A DNA stretch of 64,000 nucleotides from Bacteroides sp. (GTDB lineage: Bacteria > Bacteroidota > Bacteroidia > Bacteroidales > Bacteroidaceae): assembly GCA_015060735.1 (NCBI GenBank), contig SUXX01000004.1:51398-115397 (forward strand), read 5' to 3'. Position 1 is the first letter of the stretch, and each line of letters begins with the position of its first letter. A program made the position numbers and the translations under genes. The notes under the pieces are model-generated. The model did no database searches. It was not told where the DNA came from and saw only the letters and a program-made list of their open reading frames with translations. Positions 38,872 to 48,925 of the stretch are shown here, in pieces.

Positions 38872-40167
38872 TTAATGTTCATGACTATGAGCCGGAAGGG
38901 CATTGCTAGCCGAAGCCAATTTCACATGATAAGCGCCTTTCACCACGACCTTGTCGCCCGGATGAACGCCACTCAGGATTTGCACTTCCTTACCATTGCT
39001 GGCTCCCAATTTCACTTCCTGTTTTTTGTAACTTTCCTCACAATTTTGAATGTAGATGAAGTACAAGCCTTGTTCTTCGGTGAGAGCTTCTACCGGGAGG
39101 ACAATGGCATCTTCCATCTGCTTGGAGAGCAAGAAAATTTCCACAAACGAACCCGGGATGATGTCACCCTTGTTATCGAAGCTGAAGGTTACCGGTACAT
39201 AGAACGAACCTGCACCTGATGACTTGCCATAAGACAAGAGCTTGCCATTGAGAGCTTCCAATTCATACACCTGATTGTCATACGGAGTCTTGAAATTGGC
39301 CGAGGTGATGCCATTCAGATACTTGTAATAACGTTCTGATACATCGGCACGGAGGAAGAGGCGGTTATTCTGAGTTACCGTAGCAAGAGGTTGACCTACT
39401 GATACATAGTCACCTTCATTCACCAAGAGATTCTTGATGTAACCACCCATCGGAGAGGTTACGCCTACCCCATTCTTGGTTTGGTTCTTTGCCAAGGCTT
39501 CGTAGGCGAGTTTGGCGTTTTCATACTTTTCCTTGATGGCATTGAATTCCTTTTGCGATACGATTTGGCTTTCTACCAATCGGCTTGCACGGTCGAAATC
39601 AGCCTTAGCGGCTTCGTAAGCGATGCGGGCACGTTCGGCTGGATCACCGTCCTGCAACTTGCTAGCTGAGATAGACATCAAAGATGCCCCCTTGCCTACC
39701 TGCATACCTTCGGTTACCGAGCGTTGGAATGAAACGATACCCGACACATTGGCTACTACGATGCTTTCATTGCCTTGAGCTGCTTGCACCTCTCCACTCG
39801 CCTTAATGATTTGGCGGAAAGGCTTCGGCTGGATGACTTCGGACGCTACACCTGCGGCCTTGGCCTTGTGAGGAGCGAGCATGATTTCATCGGGATTCAC
39901 TCCGTGAGCATGGCCGTGGTCGTGGTCATGACCTTCGTGTGCATCGTGATTGTGGCCTTCGGCTTCGTGGTTATGACCGGCGTGAGCATCATGATTATGG
40001 TCTTCGTGTTCATGACTATGCCCTTCGTGATTGTGGGCATGTTCTTCTGTCGCATGGTTGTGCCCTTCGTGGTCGTGATGATGGCCTTCGTGGCTATGAC
40101 CCGAATTGCTTGAGCAGGAGCCTAGGAGAAACATCCCCATGACTCCCATAAAGAAAATTTTCTTCAT
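38872..40167 (-). CDS. CusB-like periplasmic adaptor (RND MFP) with long His-rich N-terminal tract
   Basis: Lipobox LLGSCSSNSG; HHDHEGHNHATEEHAHNHEGHSHEHEDHNHDAHAGHNH...; HlyD core. Confidence 0.93.
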   Translation of the reverse strand: MKKIFFMGVMGMFLLGSCSSNSGHSHEGHHHDHEGHNHATEEHAHNHEGHSHEHEDHNHDAHAGHNHEAEGHNHDAHEGHDHDHGHAHGVNPDEIMLAPHKAKAAGVASEVIQPKPFRQIIKASGEVQAAQGNESIVVANVSGIVSFQRSVTEGMQVGKGASLMSISASKLQDGDPAERARIAYEAAKADFDRASRLVESQIVSQKEFNAIKEKYENAKLAYEALAKNQTKNGVGVTSPMGGYIKNLLVNEGDYVSVGQPLATVTQNNRLFLRADVSERYYKYLNGITSANFKTPYDNQVYELEALNGKLLSYGKSSGAGSFYVPVTFSFDNKGDIIPGSFVEIFLLSKQMEDAIVLPVEALTEEQGLYFIYIQNCEESYKKQEVKLGASNGKEVQILSGVHPGDKVVVKGAYHVKLASASNALPAHSHEH

Positions 40168-40238
40168 GATAGTATTTAATTTTTATTGTTATTGTTCTAT
40201 GAAATAAAAGCTGACATAACGTTTCGTTATCCCAGGTA

Positions 40239-40694
40239 TCAAGCAAGAACAAAAGCAGGAGGCGCACGAAGCCCCTGTATATGCCATAAGCACGTAGAAT
40301 GTAGTTTCTCTAAATAGAAATAAGAAAGATTTGCCTTCGTGTCTTTCAAAGGCAAAGGAATGGACAGAAGGTCGGCCAAAGTGTAAAGCAAGGCACAAAA
40401 GGAATAGTCAGGCGAGACATCCACCGAAGCTTTCTCGGGTGTAAGCGTCTGAAAATGAGTAACGCAATCGGAGCCACATGCATGATGGGTACCATGCGAA
40501 CAATGGCCATCATGCTGATGATGCTCGTGATGATTTCCCTCACAATGAGAAGTACATTCGCAAGCCTCCACATCGTGTTGCAAGCAAAGAATCTCCCGAT
40601 GATGATGATGGGGCAAGACCGATGCCGTCAACATCACTATGCTGACTATCATTAACATCCAGGCTATGAATCTTCTCTGCTTCATGGAGTGCAA
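40239..40694 (-). CDS. Small His/Cys-rich membrane-anchored protein (cus operon-linked, DUF6769-like)
   Basis: CLQHDVEACECTSHCEGNHHEHHQHDGHCSHGTHHACGSDC after an N-terminal TM segment. Confidence 0.7.
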   Translation of the reverse strand: MHSMKQRRFIAWMLMIVSIVMLTASVLPHHHHREILCLQHDVEACECTSHCEGNHHEHHQHDGHCSHGTHHACGSDCVTHFQTLTPEKASVDVSPDYSFCALLYTLADLLSIPLPLKDTKANLSYFYLEKLHSTCLWHIQGLRAPPAFVLA

Positions 40695-40756
40695 AAATAG
40701 TGATTTTTAAATTATAGAACAAACAATAAAATGAAAATGTCATTCGCTCCTTCATC

Positions 40757-40835
40757 GTGTCATCCTGAGCATCGCGAAGGATCTGTATACACAAGCATAA
40801 TGTATTCAGATTCTTCACTTCGTTCAGAATGACAC
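40757..40835. repeat. ~79-bp palindromic REP-like repeat, copy 4
   Basis: gtgtcatcctgagcatcgcgaaggatctg ... cagattcttcacttcgttcagaatgacac. Confidence 0.88.
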
Positions 40836-40877
40836 GACGGGGGAAGAATGACAATTAGTATTGTTTATGTATTCCTA

Positions 40878-42899
40878 TTACCAAATCGAAGCACGCTTTT
40901 CAGGAGCGATGTACATCGGGTCGGTTTCGGTGATGCCGAATGCATCATACCATGCATTAATATGAGGCAAAGCACCATTCACACGCCAACGACCGAGTGA
41001 GTGCGGGTCGCTCTTGGTGTACACACGGATTTGTTCATCGCGGATATTGCCTGCCCATACACCCGAGTATGCCAAGAAGAAGCGTTGTTCCGGAGTGAAA
41101 CCGTCCTTTTCGGCTAACGGAGCATTCTTGGTGGCGTTCTTGAAAGCTTGGTAAGCTACTTGGAGACCACCATGGTCGGCAATGTTTTCACCGAGAGTGA
41201 GTTCGCCATTTGCTTGCAAGCCCGGGAGCACTTCGATAGCGTTGAAGTAATCCACCAATACTTTCGAACGGGCATTGAAGCGTTCAGCATCCTCAGCTGT
41301 CCACCAATCCTTGAGGTTACCTTCCTTGTCGAACTGACGACCTTGGTCGTCGAAGCCATGAGTCATTTCGTGGCCGATAACCACACCGATAGCACCGTAG
41401 TTGAAGGCATCATCGGCATTCATATCGAAGAACGGATATTGCAAGATACCTGCCGGGAAGCAGATTTCGTTGGTAGTCGGGTTGTAGTATGCGTTTACGG
41501 TCTGCGGAGTCATGTGCCATTCATCGATGTCTACCGGCTTACCAGCCTTTTCGAGCATTTCGTTCAAAGCAAATTCCTGTGCACGCTTGATGTTTGCCCA
41601 ATAAGAATCCTTTTCGATGTGGAGGGAAGAATAGTCCTTCCATTTATCAGGATAGCCCACCTTTACATAGAAGGTATTGAGCTTTTCCATCGCCTTGGCC
41701 TTGGTTTCTTCGCCCATCCATTCGAGTGCCTGGATGCGTTCGCCAAGAGCAGTCTGAAGGTTCTTCACCAACTGAACCATGCGTTCCTTTGCTGCAGCAG
41801 GGAAATACTTTTCCACATACATCTGACCTACGGCTTCGCCCAATACGCCATTCACGGTACCTACGGCCTTCTTCCAACGTGGTTGATCTTCCTTCTTGCC
41901 GGACATTACCTTGCCGTAGAATTCGAAGTTCTGAGCCACGAAAGCATCGCTCAAATAGCTAGCAGCCGAGTCGATGAGCTTCCATTGCAAGTAAGCCTTC
42001 TGCTTGTCCATCGGGAGGGAGTTGATGATAGCCACGGCTTCCTGCACCGGTTCGATTTGCGATACGTTGAGCGAAGTCACGCCCTTCACGCCTACCGCAT
42101 TGAGGTAAGCTTCCCAGTCGAAGCCCGGGATTTGCTTCTTGAGTTCATCCAAAGTCAACATGTGATAGTTGGCCGCAGGATTGCGTTGTTCTACCGCATT
42201 GAACGACTTCTTCGCCAAGCGAGTTTCGATTTCCATCACGGCTTCCATGCTCTTGGTCGCTTGCTTTTCGTCCTGACCGATGAGTTGGAACATCTTCACA
42301 ATGTGAGCCTTATAGCCATCGCGAATCTTTTTGGTAGCTTCGTCGTCTTCCAAGTAGTATTCCTTTTCACCGAGGCCGATACCGCCCTGATAGAGTTGGA
42401 AGATGTTGGTCTTGCTATCCATGATGTCGGCACCCACATAGAATTGGAAGTAAGCCGAGCCTGCGAGTTCGGCCATGGCCTGGATGATGCCTGCCTTGTC
42501 GTTGATGGCATTGATGCGGTCGAGGTCAGCTTGGATAGGTTTCATGCCGTCGGCATTCAGCTTTTCGGTGTCCATGGCGAGGTTGTAGAGGTCGCCAATC
42601 TTCTGTGCGATAGAGCCTTGCTCGTGCTGAGAGGCTGCGATTTCGCCAATCAAACCCTTGAGTTGTTCGCGGTTGTTTTCCGCCAACTGGTCGAATGTGC
42701 CGAAGCGTGAATACTCGTCTGTGAGTGGATTTGCTTTCATCCATCCGCCACAGGCATACTGATAGAAGTCAGCTCCTTTCTGAGCCGTGAGGTCCATGTT
42801 TTCAGGTCTGATTCCTGCGTTCATTTCCTTCTTTCCTTCACAACCGGTGAGTGTGGCAATGGCCATCACGGCCACCGGCAAGATTTGTTTTACGTTCAT
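40878..42899 (-). CDS. M13-family metallopeptidase (neprilysin/PepO-like)
   Basis: VVIGHEMTHGFDDQGRQFDKEGNLKDWW; ENIADHGG. Confidence 0.95.
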   Translation of the reverse strand: MNVKQILPVAVMAIATLTGCEGKKEMNAGIRPENMDLTAQKGADFYQYACGGWMKANPLTDEYSRFGTFDQLAENNREQLKGLIGEIAASQHEQGSIAQKIGDLYNLAMDTEKLNADGMKPIQADLDRINAINDKAGIIQAMAELAGSAYFQFYVGADIMDSKTNIFQLYQGGIGLGEKEYYLEDDEATKKIRDGYKAHIVKMFQLIGQDEKQATKSMEAVMEIETRLAKKSFNAVEQRNPAANYHMLTLDELKKQIPGFDWEAYLNAVGVKGVTSLNVSQIEPVQEAVAIINSLPMDKQKAYLQWKLIDSAASYLSDAFVAQNFEFYGKVMSGKKEDQPRWKKAVGTVNGVLGEAVGQMYVEKYFPAAAKERMVQLVKNLQTALGERIQALEWMGEETKAKAMEKLNTFYVKVGYPDKWKDYSSLHIEKDSYWANIKRAQEFALNEMLEKAGKPVDIDEWHMTPQTVNAYYNPTTNEICFPAGILQYPFFDMNADDAFNYGAIGVVIGHEMTHGFDDQGRQFDKEGNLKDWWTAEDAERFNARSKVLVDYFNAIEVLPGLQANGELTLGENIADHGGLQVAYQAFKNATKNAPLAEKDGFTPEQRFFLAYSGVWAGNIRDEQIRVYTKSDPHSLGRWRVNGALPHINAWYDAFGITETDPMYIAPEKRASIW

Positions 42900-43089
42900 A
42901 TCTCTCTATTTCTTTTTATTATCAAGGCCGCAAAGGTACTATTTTTATTTGAACAGGTATTAAAAATGCCCAATAAAAGCTTTTAATAGCTTACACTATC
43001 ACTAAACAGTTTCCTTACGAACCAATGAGACCTACCATTCGCATGAATAGTAGGTCTCGAACCCATAAATCAGCCCTAGGCTGTTCTAT

Positions 43090-45450
43090 TTAGTTGTTAC
43101 CAACGTAAGCATTAATGGTTACACCATCAGCAATATGAACATCGCTCTGACCGTTGTAATCTTCATATACTACATTGGAATCATAGGTACCTCCATTGAA
43201 GTAAAGTTCGCCCAAATAGGTTCCAGCCTCTTGATTCCAAATATAAGTAGTAGCACCGTTATTTGCATGAAACTCACCGTCATTAACAATCAATGTTGCA
43301 GTTCCTCCCTGCTGAGGATAATTGCGGAACAAGTTGATAGCATCACCACTAACAGAGTAGTCACCTCCATTGATGGTCAACTTAGTTGCACTAGATGCAT
43401 TTGTCGTACGGTTATCAACAATGGCAGCAATAATCCAAGTATGATCGTTTCTGACGTTACTAATATTGTACGCACCACCATTTAACATCAACTCACCAGA
43501 GTTCAAGAAAATTGCCAAAGACCGATTATCCGCTGTTATTTCAGTAACAGCATTGATTTCACCGTCACCGAAAACAGTCAAAGAAGAAGTACTGGGGATG
43601 GTGAACATGGCATAATGATCAGAGCCTACGTAAGAAGCAGTCAATTTGTGGCCGTTCAAGCTAAGAACAACATCCGCATCGGCAGGAATGGTGATAGTGG
43701 CGTCACCCAATTCGATATCACTGACCAAAACGATACTCTTTCCTCCGTTGATAGCCGTTGTCAAATCATTCACGCTAGAAACTTCGGTTGCAAAATCATC
43801 ACTAATAACCACATTATTGAATGTACCGCCCATAACATTAACTACACCGGCACCTTCAGGAGCAGAAGCAGAAGGCTTCTGATTCCAGATAGCACCTTTA
43901 TCATTATCGCGTCCATTGAACGTACCACCGTAAATATTGATTGTAGCAACGGTTGCATAGTTGTTATGACCTGCCGCATTCGCAAAATTACGGAAGAGAT
44001 TACGATGGAAGGTATATGTACCTCCATTGATATTCAATGTAACATTTGCCACATTACTATTGTTATCCACAAACGTAGGAATCAATGCATCCGGATATTC
44101 CAATGCTGTCATAATCCAGTTACCTCCATTCAGATTGACGGTACCACCTATATTATTGATAAATGCTGCCAAGCCTGTTGCTGTATGCGTAACCACATTC
44201 ACATTGCCTTGACCTTGAATAGTCAGCGTTCCATTGTTTTGAACTTGGAAGATAGCCGTGTTACGGGTTACATCAGGAATATTGGCGATGAGTTCGTAAC
44301 CATTCAAGTCGATGGTTACATTCTTTCCGTCGAGGACAAAGAGGTATGGACTAGCGATAGTTGCGTCAAGTGCCGTTTCACCTACCAATTTGATGGTTTC
44401 ACCATCCTGAACCGCATCCATTGCCTTGGCAAAAGAAGTGTAAGCCACACCGTTAATTGTTGCATAAGGCATCTTCAAATTGTTATCGTCCTCGTAAACA
44501 GGATCAATGATAATATTGAATGTTATATCACCTGTCAACAGTTTACCAAGAATATTGGTACGCCAGTTACGTTGTACAGGAACATTGTTCAAGCCTTGAT
44601 TGAATCTGATTTCGTTACCTGCTGTCGGTTTGAATACAAAGCTTACATTGTCTAAGGTTGTCTTTGCATAACCTGTCGTTGCATCAGCCGGAAGGATATA
44701 GCTCATAGAAAGCCATTTGTAACTTTCCTTGTTACCATCCCCATCAGTATCCACCTTCAAAGTTTCGCTAGGAATAGCATTAAGAGCGTAAGTTATTTCC
44801 GTAGTTGCATTACCTACCGTTCCATCCAACAGGTTCAAGGAGGTTGCCACATTGCTGATTACAACTGAAGAGTTTGCAATCTGAATACCAGATGATACAG
44901 CAGCATTCCAATCTTCTTCCGTAACCCCCACGTTGATTTGAGCAAAAGGACGTTTCAGTTCCACATCTATGGAAGTAGAACCAGTTACTGTAAATTCAAC
45001 AGTTTTGAAAAAAGCATCACGAGTTTCATCATTGTTGATGTCCGAAGTAGAACCCGTCGTACCATCTGTATAGTCGATAGAGACAGACATGTCATCTGTA
45101 TCTACGGTATAGGCATCACATTCTGAATCCTGTGCCCAGAAAGCAACTTTGTAAGTCTGTCCCTTAGCCAAGATGAGACTTTCGGTTGTCGGGAAATTAA
45201 CATTATCCTTACTAACAACTGCAATGTCGGAAAGGCGATTACCATCCTTGTCAAATACAGCATAAACTAATCTATCGGCACCCGTACCATCACTGATACC
45301 ACGGCTTCCAATCACACTTTCCAAGTCAAGCGAGAACTTTACCTGAGCTTCATTACCTGCCTGAGTATTTTCCTGTACGTCATCAGAGCAAGAGGTTGCA
45401 AACAACATACCTGCAGTCGCAAAAATTCCAAAAATAATTTTCTTGTCCAT
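43090..45450 (-). CDS. Surface lipoprotein: fimbrillin-like N-terminus plus two duplicated beta-helix-like domains
   Basis: Lipobox FATSCSDD; ~330-aa fimbrillin-like region; repeated DLNGYEL / SLNGHKL, LTIQGQGNVN / LTVFGDGEIN, NGGTY blocks. Confidence 0.75.
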   Translation of the reverse strand: MDKKIIFGIFATAGMLFATSCSDDVQENTQAGNEAQVKFSLDLESVIGSRGISDGTGADRLVYAVFDKDGNRLSDIAVVSKDNVNFPTTESLILAKGQTYKVAFWAQDSECDAYTVDTDDMSVSIDYTDGTTGSTSDINNDETRDAFFKTVEFTVTGSTSIDVELKRPFAQINVGVTEEDWNAAVSSGIQIANSSVVISNVATSLNLLDGTVGNATTEITYALNAIPSETLKVDTDGDGNKESYKWLSMSYILPADATTGYAKTTLDNVSFVFKPTAGNEIRFNQGLNNVPVQRNWRTNILGKLLTGDITFNIIIDPVYEDDNNLKMPYATINGVAYTSFAKAMDAVQDGETIKLVGETALDATIASPYLFVLDGKNVTIDLNGYELIANIPDVTRNTAIFQVQNNGTLTIQGQGNVNVVTHTATGLAAFINNIGGTVNLNGGNWIMTALEYPDALIPTFVDNNSNVANVTLNINGGTYTFHRNLFRNFANAAGHNNYATVATINIYGGTFNGRDNDKGAIWNQKPSASAPEGAGVVNVMGGTFNNVVISDDFATEVSSVNDLTTAINGGKSIVLVSDIELGDATITIPADADVVLSLNGHKLTASYVGSDHYAMFTIPSTSSLTVFGDGEINAVTEITADNRSLAIFLNSGELMLNGGAYNISNVRNDHTWIIAAIVDNRTTNASSATKLTINGGDYSVSGDAINLFRNYPQQGGTATLIVNDGEFHANNGATTYIWNQEAGTYLGELYFNGGTYDSNVVYEDYNGQSDVHIADGVTINAYVGNN

Positions 45451-45488
45451 TAGTAATCATTTTAGTAAAACAAATTTATTTATAAAAG

Positions 45489-46514
45489 CTATTCAAACTT
45501 TATGTTGTGGTCTCCATTAAAACTGGGGTTGATGGTTACACCTCCCGTTGCTTCCGATATTAGGAACGTACCCGTCAATAAGGTATGCCGACTACGTTTG
45601 ACCGGCACATCCACCGGCTTAGTTAAGGAGACTTGTGTACCTTTCTTATCATAAAGGGCCATCTGCATAGTTACAGTTGTCTCCTTGTCGTTAGCAAGAA
45701 CATAATCAAATCCCATTGAAGCCTCCTTGTCGTTAAGTTTCTTCAAAGTTGATTCAAACATCACACCCGTAGAAGAGTCAACCGGCTTGTCGGTATACAT
45801 GCTATAAGTGTCTGCCATAAAGCCCACATAATGAAATGCCACCTTGTAATCCTCCAAGTTCACGGTTCTGCTTTCCCTAGAATCCACACGAACCGATTCC
45901 TTTTTAATGAATTCCTCCACATCATTGGTAACGAATTCAATTTTGGCAAGGGGGCGTTGCATCGTTATATTAACCGTATCAAGCTGATGGTTCCTGACAT
46001 CTGCAACCAGCGACAGACGGTTCGTACCCCGAAAGGCATCCCGATAGTTTGTATTTCCTTGATGGTCGCCTTGCAACTTGATTTCGTTGAAGTTGGCTGC
46101 ATCGTGGAAGGGTGTATCTCCAACTGTTTCCATCAAGTCCGACCATACCATCACGTTATAATCCCCTTCCGGAAGACTAAGCGTCACCTCGTGCTCATAA
46201 CCCTCGGAAATATCCTTGGTGAATACAAACTCCTGTGCGTAAATGGATGCGACACGCTGCATCTCTGATACGGGATAGGCACGTATAACATAGCGGATCT
46301 TACCTTGTCCCAAACGGTTGTCGTACATTTCACCCAATCCTTGTTCCCTAACTTCCAAACCGTTATACAGATGTTTCCATTCGGTCATATCGGTTTCGTA
46401 AACAAGCCGCAGATGGAACGGCACACGGTTGGGCAAGTCCGGCCATTCATGCACATCACACGAAACAAGAAGCATCATCGGTGTCCATATGATAAAGCAT
46501 AATATCCTTTTCAT
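45489..46514 (-). CDS. FimB/Mfa2-family fimbrial anchor/tip lipoprotein
   Basis: MMLLVSCDVHEWPD; DYNVMVWSDLME; RPLAKIEFVTND. Confidence 0.78.
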   Translation of the reverse strand: MKRILCFIIWTPMMLLVSCDVHEWPDLPNRVPFHLRLVYETDMTEWKHLYNGLEVREQGLGEMYDNRLGQGKIRYVIRAYPVSEMQRVASIYAQEFVFTKDISEGYEHEVTLSLPEGDYNVMVWSDLMETVGDTPFHDAANFNEIKLQGDHQGNTNYRDAFRGTNRLSLVADVRNHQLDTVNITMQRPLAKIEFVTNDVEEFIKKESVRVDSRESRTVNLEDYKVAFHYVGFMADTYSMYTDKPVDSSTGVMFESTLKKLNDKEASMGFDYVLANDKETTVTMQMALYDKKGTQVSLTKPVDVPVKRSRHTLLTGTFLISEATGGVTINPSFNGDHNIKFE

Positions 46515-47779
46515 CGCTTGCCTCCTCTCTTCTTCAGATCAAACGAATACGAGAACGATACTGCCGCTTGGTCAATGCCCCAATAGACTTTCTTGATGCT
46601 CTCTATCAACGCACCGTCTTTGGTTCGTGGAGTGTTGTAGAACTTGTCGTAATGCAACGGATAGACACCTGCACCAAGTATGAACTCCACCCACCAACGA
46701 TTGTTCTTGCTGATGGGTAGCCGATAACCAACACTCATACCACCACCAATAGCCGGAGTCCTGCGATAATGGTCCTGATATCGGTATTCTCCATCCATAG
46801 CAAAATTATAATATGCCAAACCAAAGTGTGCTCCTGCAAAAAAGCCCTCATTCGCCTCTGACCACCAGTAACGCAACTCAGGCTGAATGGCAAACGTACG
46901 AAACTTGATGGTTGTCTTGAAATAGTCCCAAGCCGAATAATAAACAGGCAAGGTAAACGACCAGTGTTTGGCTAAGTCAACTTCCACGGCTACATTCGCT
47001 ATAACCAGCCCCAATCCAAGGACATTGGTCTTCAGATGTAGTTTTCGAGACCAATCCTCTGCTTCGAGCATTTCAACTTCTACATAAGTGACCGTATCAG
47101 GGACAATTGCCGGTGCTTCCATTATCGGCTCTACAACCAGCGTATCAGAAAAAGCAACAGATTCCTGAACAGGAGGCAAATCCGTCTTAAAAGCTACAAT
47201 CACCGCACAAGCATTCCGCATCCTTCCAAAGAACTGATTATATATTTGTTTCCATATTTTTCCGTTATCCAACGCCTTTAACTTAACAATACGGTTGTCG
47301 ATTTGCGTATTCGGCTGCTGATAATCCACCAATCGGGCCTCTTCTTCCAAGATAGCCATCACTTCATCCTTGCCAGGCAGGTTGGAATCTTCAATTTGAG
47401 ACTTCAGATATTCCCATGGAATATAGCTATCGTCACGCGTAATCAAGCTATCTGGAATATACACTTCCTTGCGAACAAACTTTTCAAGAGCCTCGAGCCG
47501 TCCCCTTGCCAACTTGCGATTAAGCTGATAGCTACCTTCAGGAGAAGCTGCACCACAAAAAGATACTTCGACGATGCGAGTTGTGCTATCCTGACGGAGA
47601 GTCTGAAGAAACTCCACCAGTTCCTGCATGCGAGCAGCATTATCCGAAAAGGAAGGGTCTATGACCATGCTGTTCAAACGGAAGTCCACACATATCTCCG
47701 AGCGTCTTTCTTGTGCATATCCAATACCGACTCCAAACAAAAAGAGAATCAGTGTTATTAAAGTATCCTTCATACACAT
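46511..47779 (-). CDS. DUF3575/OmpA-like outer membrane protein of a fimbrial locus
   Basis: VSFCGAASPEGSYQLNRKLARGRLEAL; C-term beta-barrel; overlaps downstream ORF start. Confidence 0.78.
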   Translation of the reverse strand: MCMKDTLITLILFLFGVGIGYAQERRSEICVDFRLNSMVIDPSFSDNAARMQELVEFLQTLRQDSTTRIVEVSFCGAASPEGSYQLNRKLARGRLEALEKFVRKEVYIPDSLITRDDSYIPWEYLKSQIEDSNLPGKDEVMAILEEEARLVDYQQPNTQIDNRIVKLKALDNGKIWKQIYNQFFGRMRNACAVIVAFKTDLPPVQESVAFSDTLVVEPIMEAPAIVPDTVTYVEVEMLEAEDWSRKLHLKTNVLGLGLVIANVAVEVDLAKHWSFTLPVYYSAWDYFKTTIKFRTFAIQPELRYWWSEANEGFFAGAHFGLAYYNFAMDGEYRYQDHYRRTPAIGGGMSVGYRLPISKNNRWWVEFILGAGVYPLHYDKFYNTPRTKDGALIESIKKVYWGIDQAAVSFSYSFDLKKRGGKR

Positions 47780-48050
47780 AAATCCAGTTTTAAGACCACA
47801 CCTCTTGAAGAGAGTGATTCATTCTTCTGTGAGCAATAAACAAGCCAACTGATAAATTGCTCAACGATTTCAGGATATACCCCTAACAAAAAGTATTTTT
47901 TGGACAAATTTTAGAATTGTTTACCGAAGAAGTGATGGTTTTGGAATACAGTCATTCCTTTTCTTGAGACATCTTCACGTTTTAAAGAAATCTGTCAACT
48001 GCGGCTTTTCCATTCTGCACGAAATCGTTCATCCGTCAAGATGTTTAGAG

Positions 48051-48138
48051 CGATTCACTGGGGTGAGTCGGTCGTTTCACTAGAGTGAATCGGTAGATTG
48101 ACTTAAGTGAGTCAGTCGATTCACTGGAGTGAATCGAT
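48051..48138. promoter_or_regulatory. Four exact 22-bp tandem palindromic repeats (consensus CGATTCACTnnAGTGAATCGGT)
   Basis: Units 48051-48072, 48073-48094, 48095-48116, 48117-48138; immediately upstream of the -33 region and TATCTTTG (48170-48177). Confidence 0.88.
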
Positions 48139-48201
48139 TTAAGCACTTGCATCTTTACACAAGTTTTCCTATCTTTGTACATTCACTAAAACCTAAGAAT
48201 C

Positions 48202-48825
48202 ATGCCTATCGAATACGAGTTTTACCGCAACCCCAACTCACAAGGAACCAACAAGAAGCGTTATCATGCCCGAGTCATATCCGGCAATCGGATTTCGTCC
48301 GACCGGCTGGCCAAGGAAATCCAGCAGGAAAGTTCGCTGACCATTGCCGATGTGAAGGCCGTACTCATCACACTGGGTGACAAACTGGCCAAACACCTAG
48401 GCGAAGGAAGCAAGGTGCATCTGGAAGGAATCGGCTATTTCCAAGTGAACTTGCAATGTAAGGAAGAAGTTCGTACCCCGCATGCCGTCCGATCGGAAAA
48501 CGTGGAGTTCAAATCGGTTTCCTATCGGGCAGACAATGAACTGAAAAAGCATTTGCGACAACAAAAAATACTACGCTCGAAAAACAAACCACATTCTATG
48601 CCGATGACGGAGGAAGAAGTCGACCGGATACTAACGGAACATTTTGCAACGCACGAAACCCTCACCCGCCGGCAATTCCAATTTCATGGTATGCAGGTAA
48701 AATCGACCGCCCACCGCATCCTGAAAAAGCTGGTGGAAGATGGCAAACTGAAGAATGTAGCCACTCGACAAAATCCGGTTTACATGCCCGACAACGGCCA
48801 TTACTCTCCTGTGGCAGAAAAATAA
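48202..48825 (+). CDS. HU-like DNA-binding protein with C-terminal winged-helix-like region
   Basis: YEFYRNPNSQGTNKKRYHARVI; LAKHLGEGSKVHLEGIGYFQV. Confidence 0.85.
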   Translation: MPIEYEFYRNPNSQGTNKKRYHARVISGNRISSDRLAKEIQQESSLTIADVKAVLITLGDKLAKHLGEGSKVHLEGIGYFQVNLQCKEEVRTPHAVRSENVEFKSVSYRADNELKKHLRQQKILRSKNKPHSMPMTEEEVDRILTEHFATHETLTRRQFQFHGMQVKSTAHRILKKLVEDGKLKNVATRQNPVYMPDNGHYSPVAEK

Positions 48826-48853
48826 ACGTGTGGCAGATAATCTGCCACACGTT
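48825..48853 (+). terminator. Perfect-stem terminator-like palindrome at stop codon of HU-like gene
   Basis: AACGTGTGGCAGAT a ATCTGCCACACGTT ctt. Confidence 0.7.
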
Positions 48854-48925
48854 CTTATTGATTCTCAAGGACTTACATCTATATTGCAGATATGGCAGAT
48901 GCTATTTGATTATATTTGGTTCTGA

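Noticed and set aside
39890-40100. Repetitive DNA considered as an intergenic repeat or CRISPR-like array
   Set aside because: Periodicity reflects His-rich codons within the adaptor CDS.
41148-42710. 520-aa ORF opposite the M13 peptidase
   Set aside because: Same artefact; the minus-strand gene has the HExxH motif and correct start/stop.
48051-48138. Possible CRISPR array
   Set aside because: Contiguous 22-bp palindromic repeats with no unique spacers and no cas genes; an operator array fits better.
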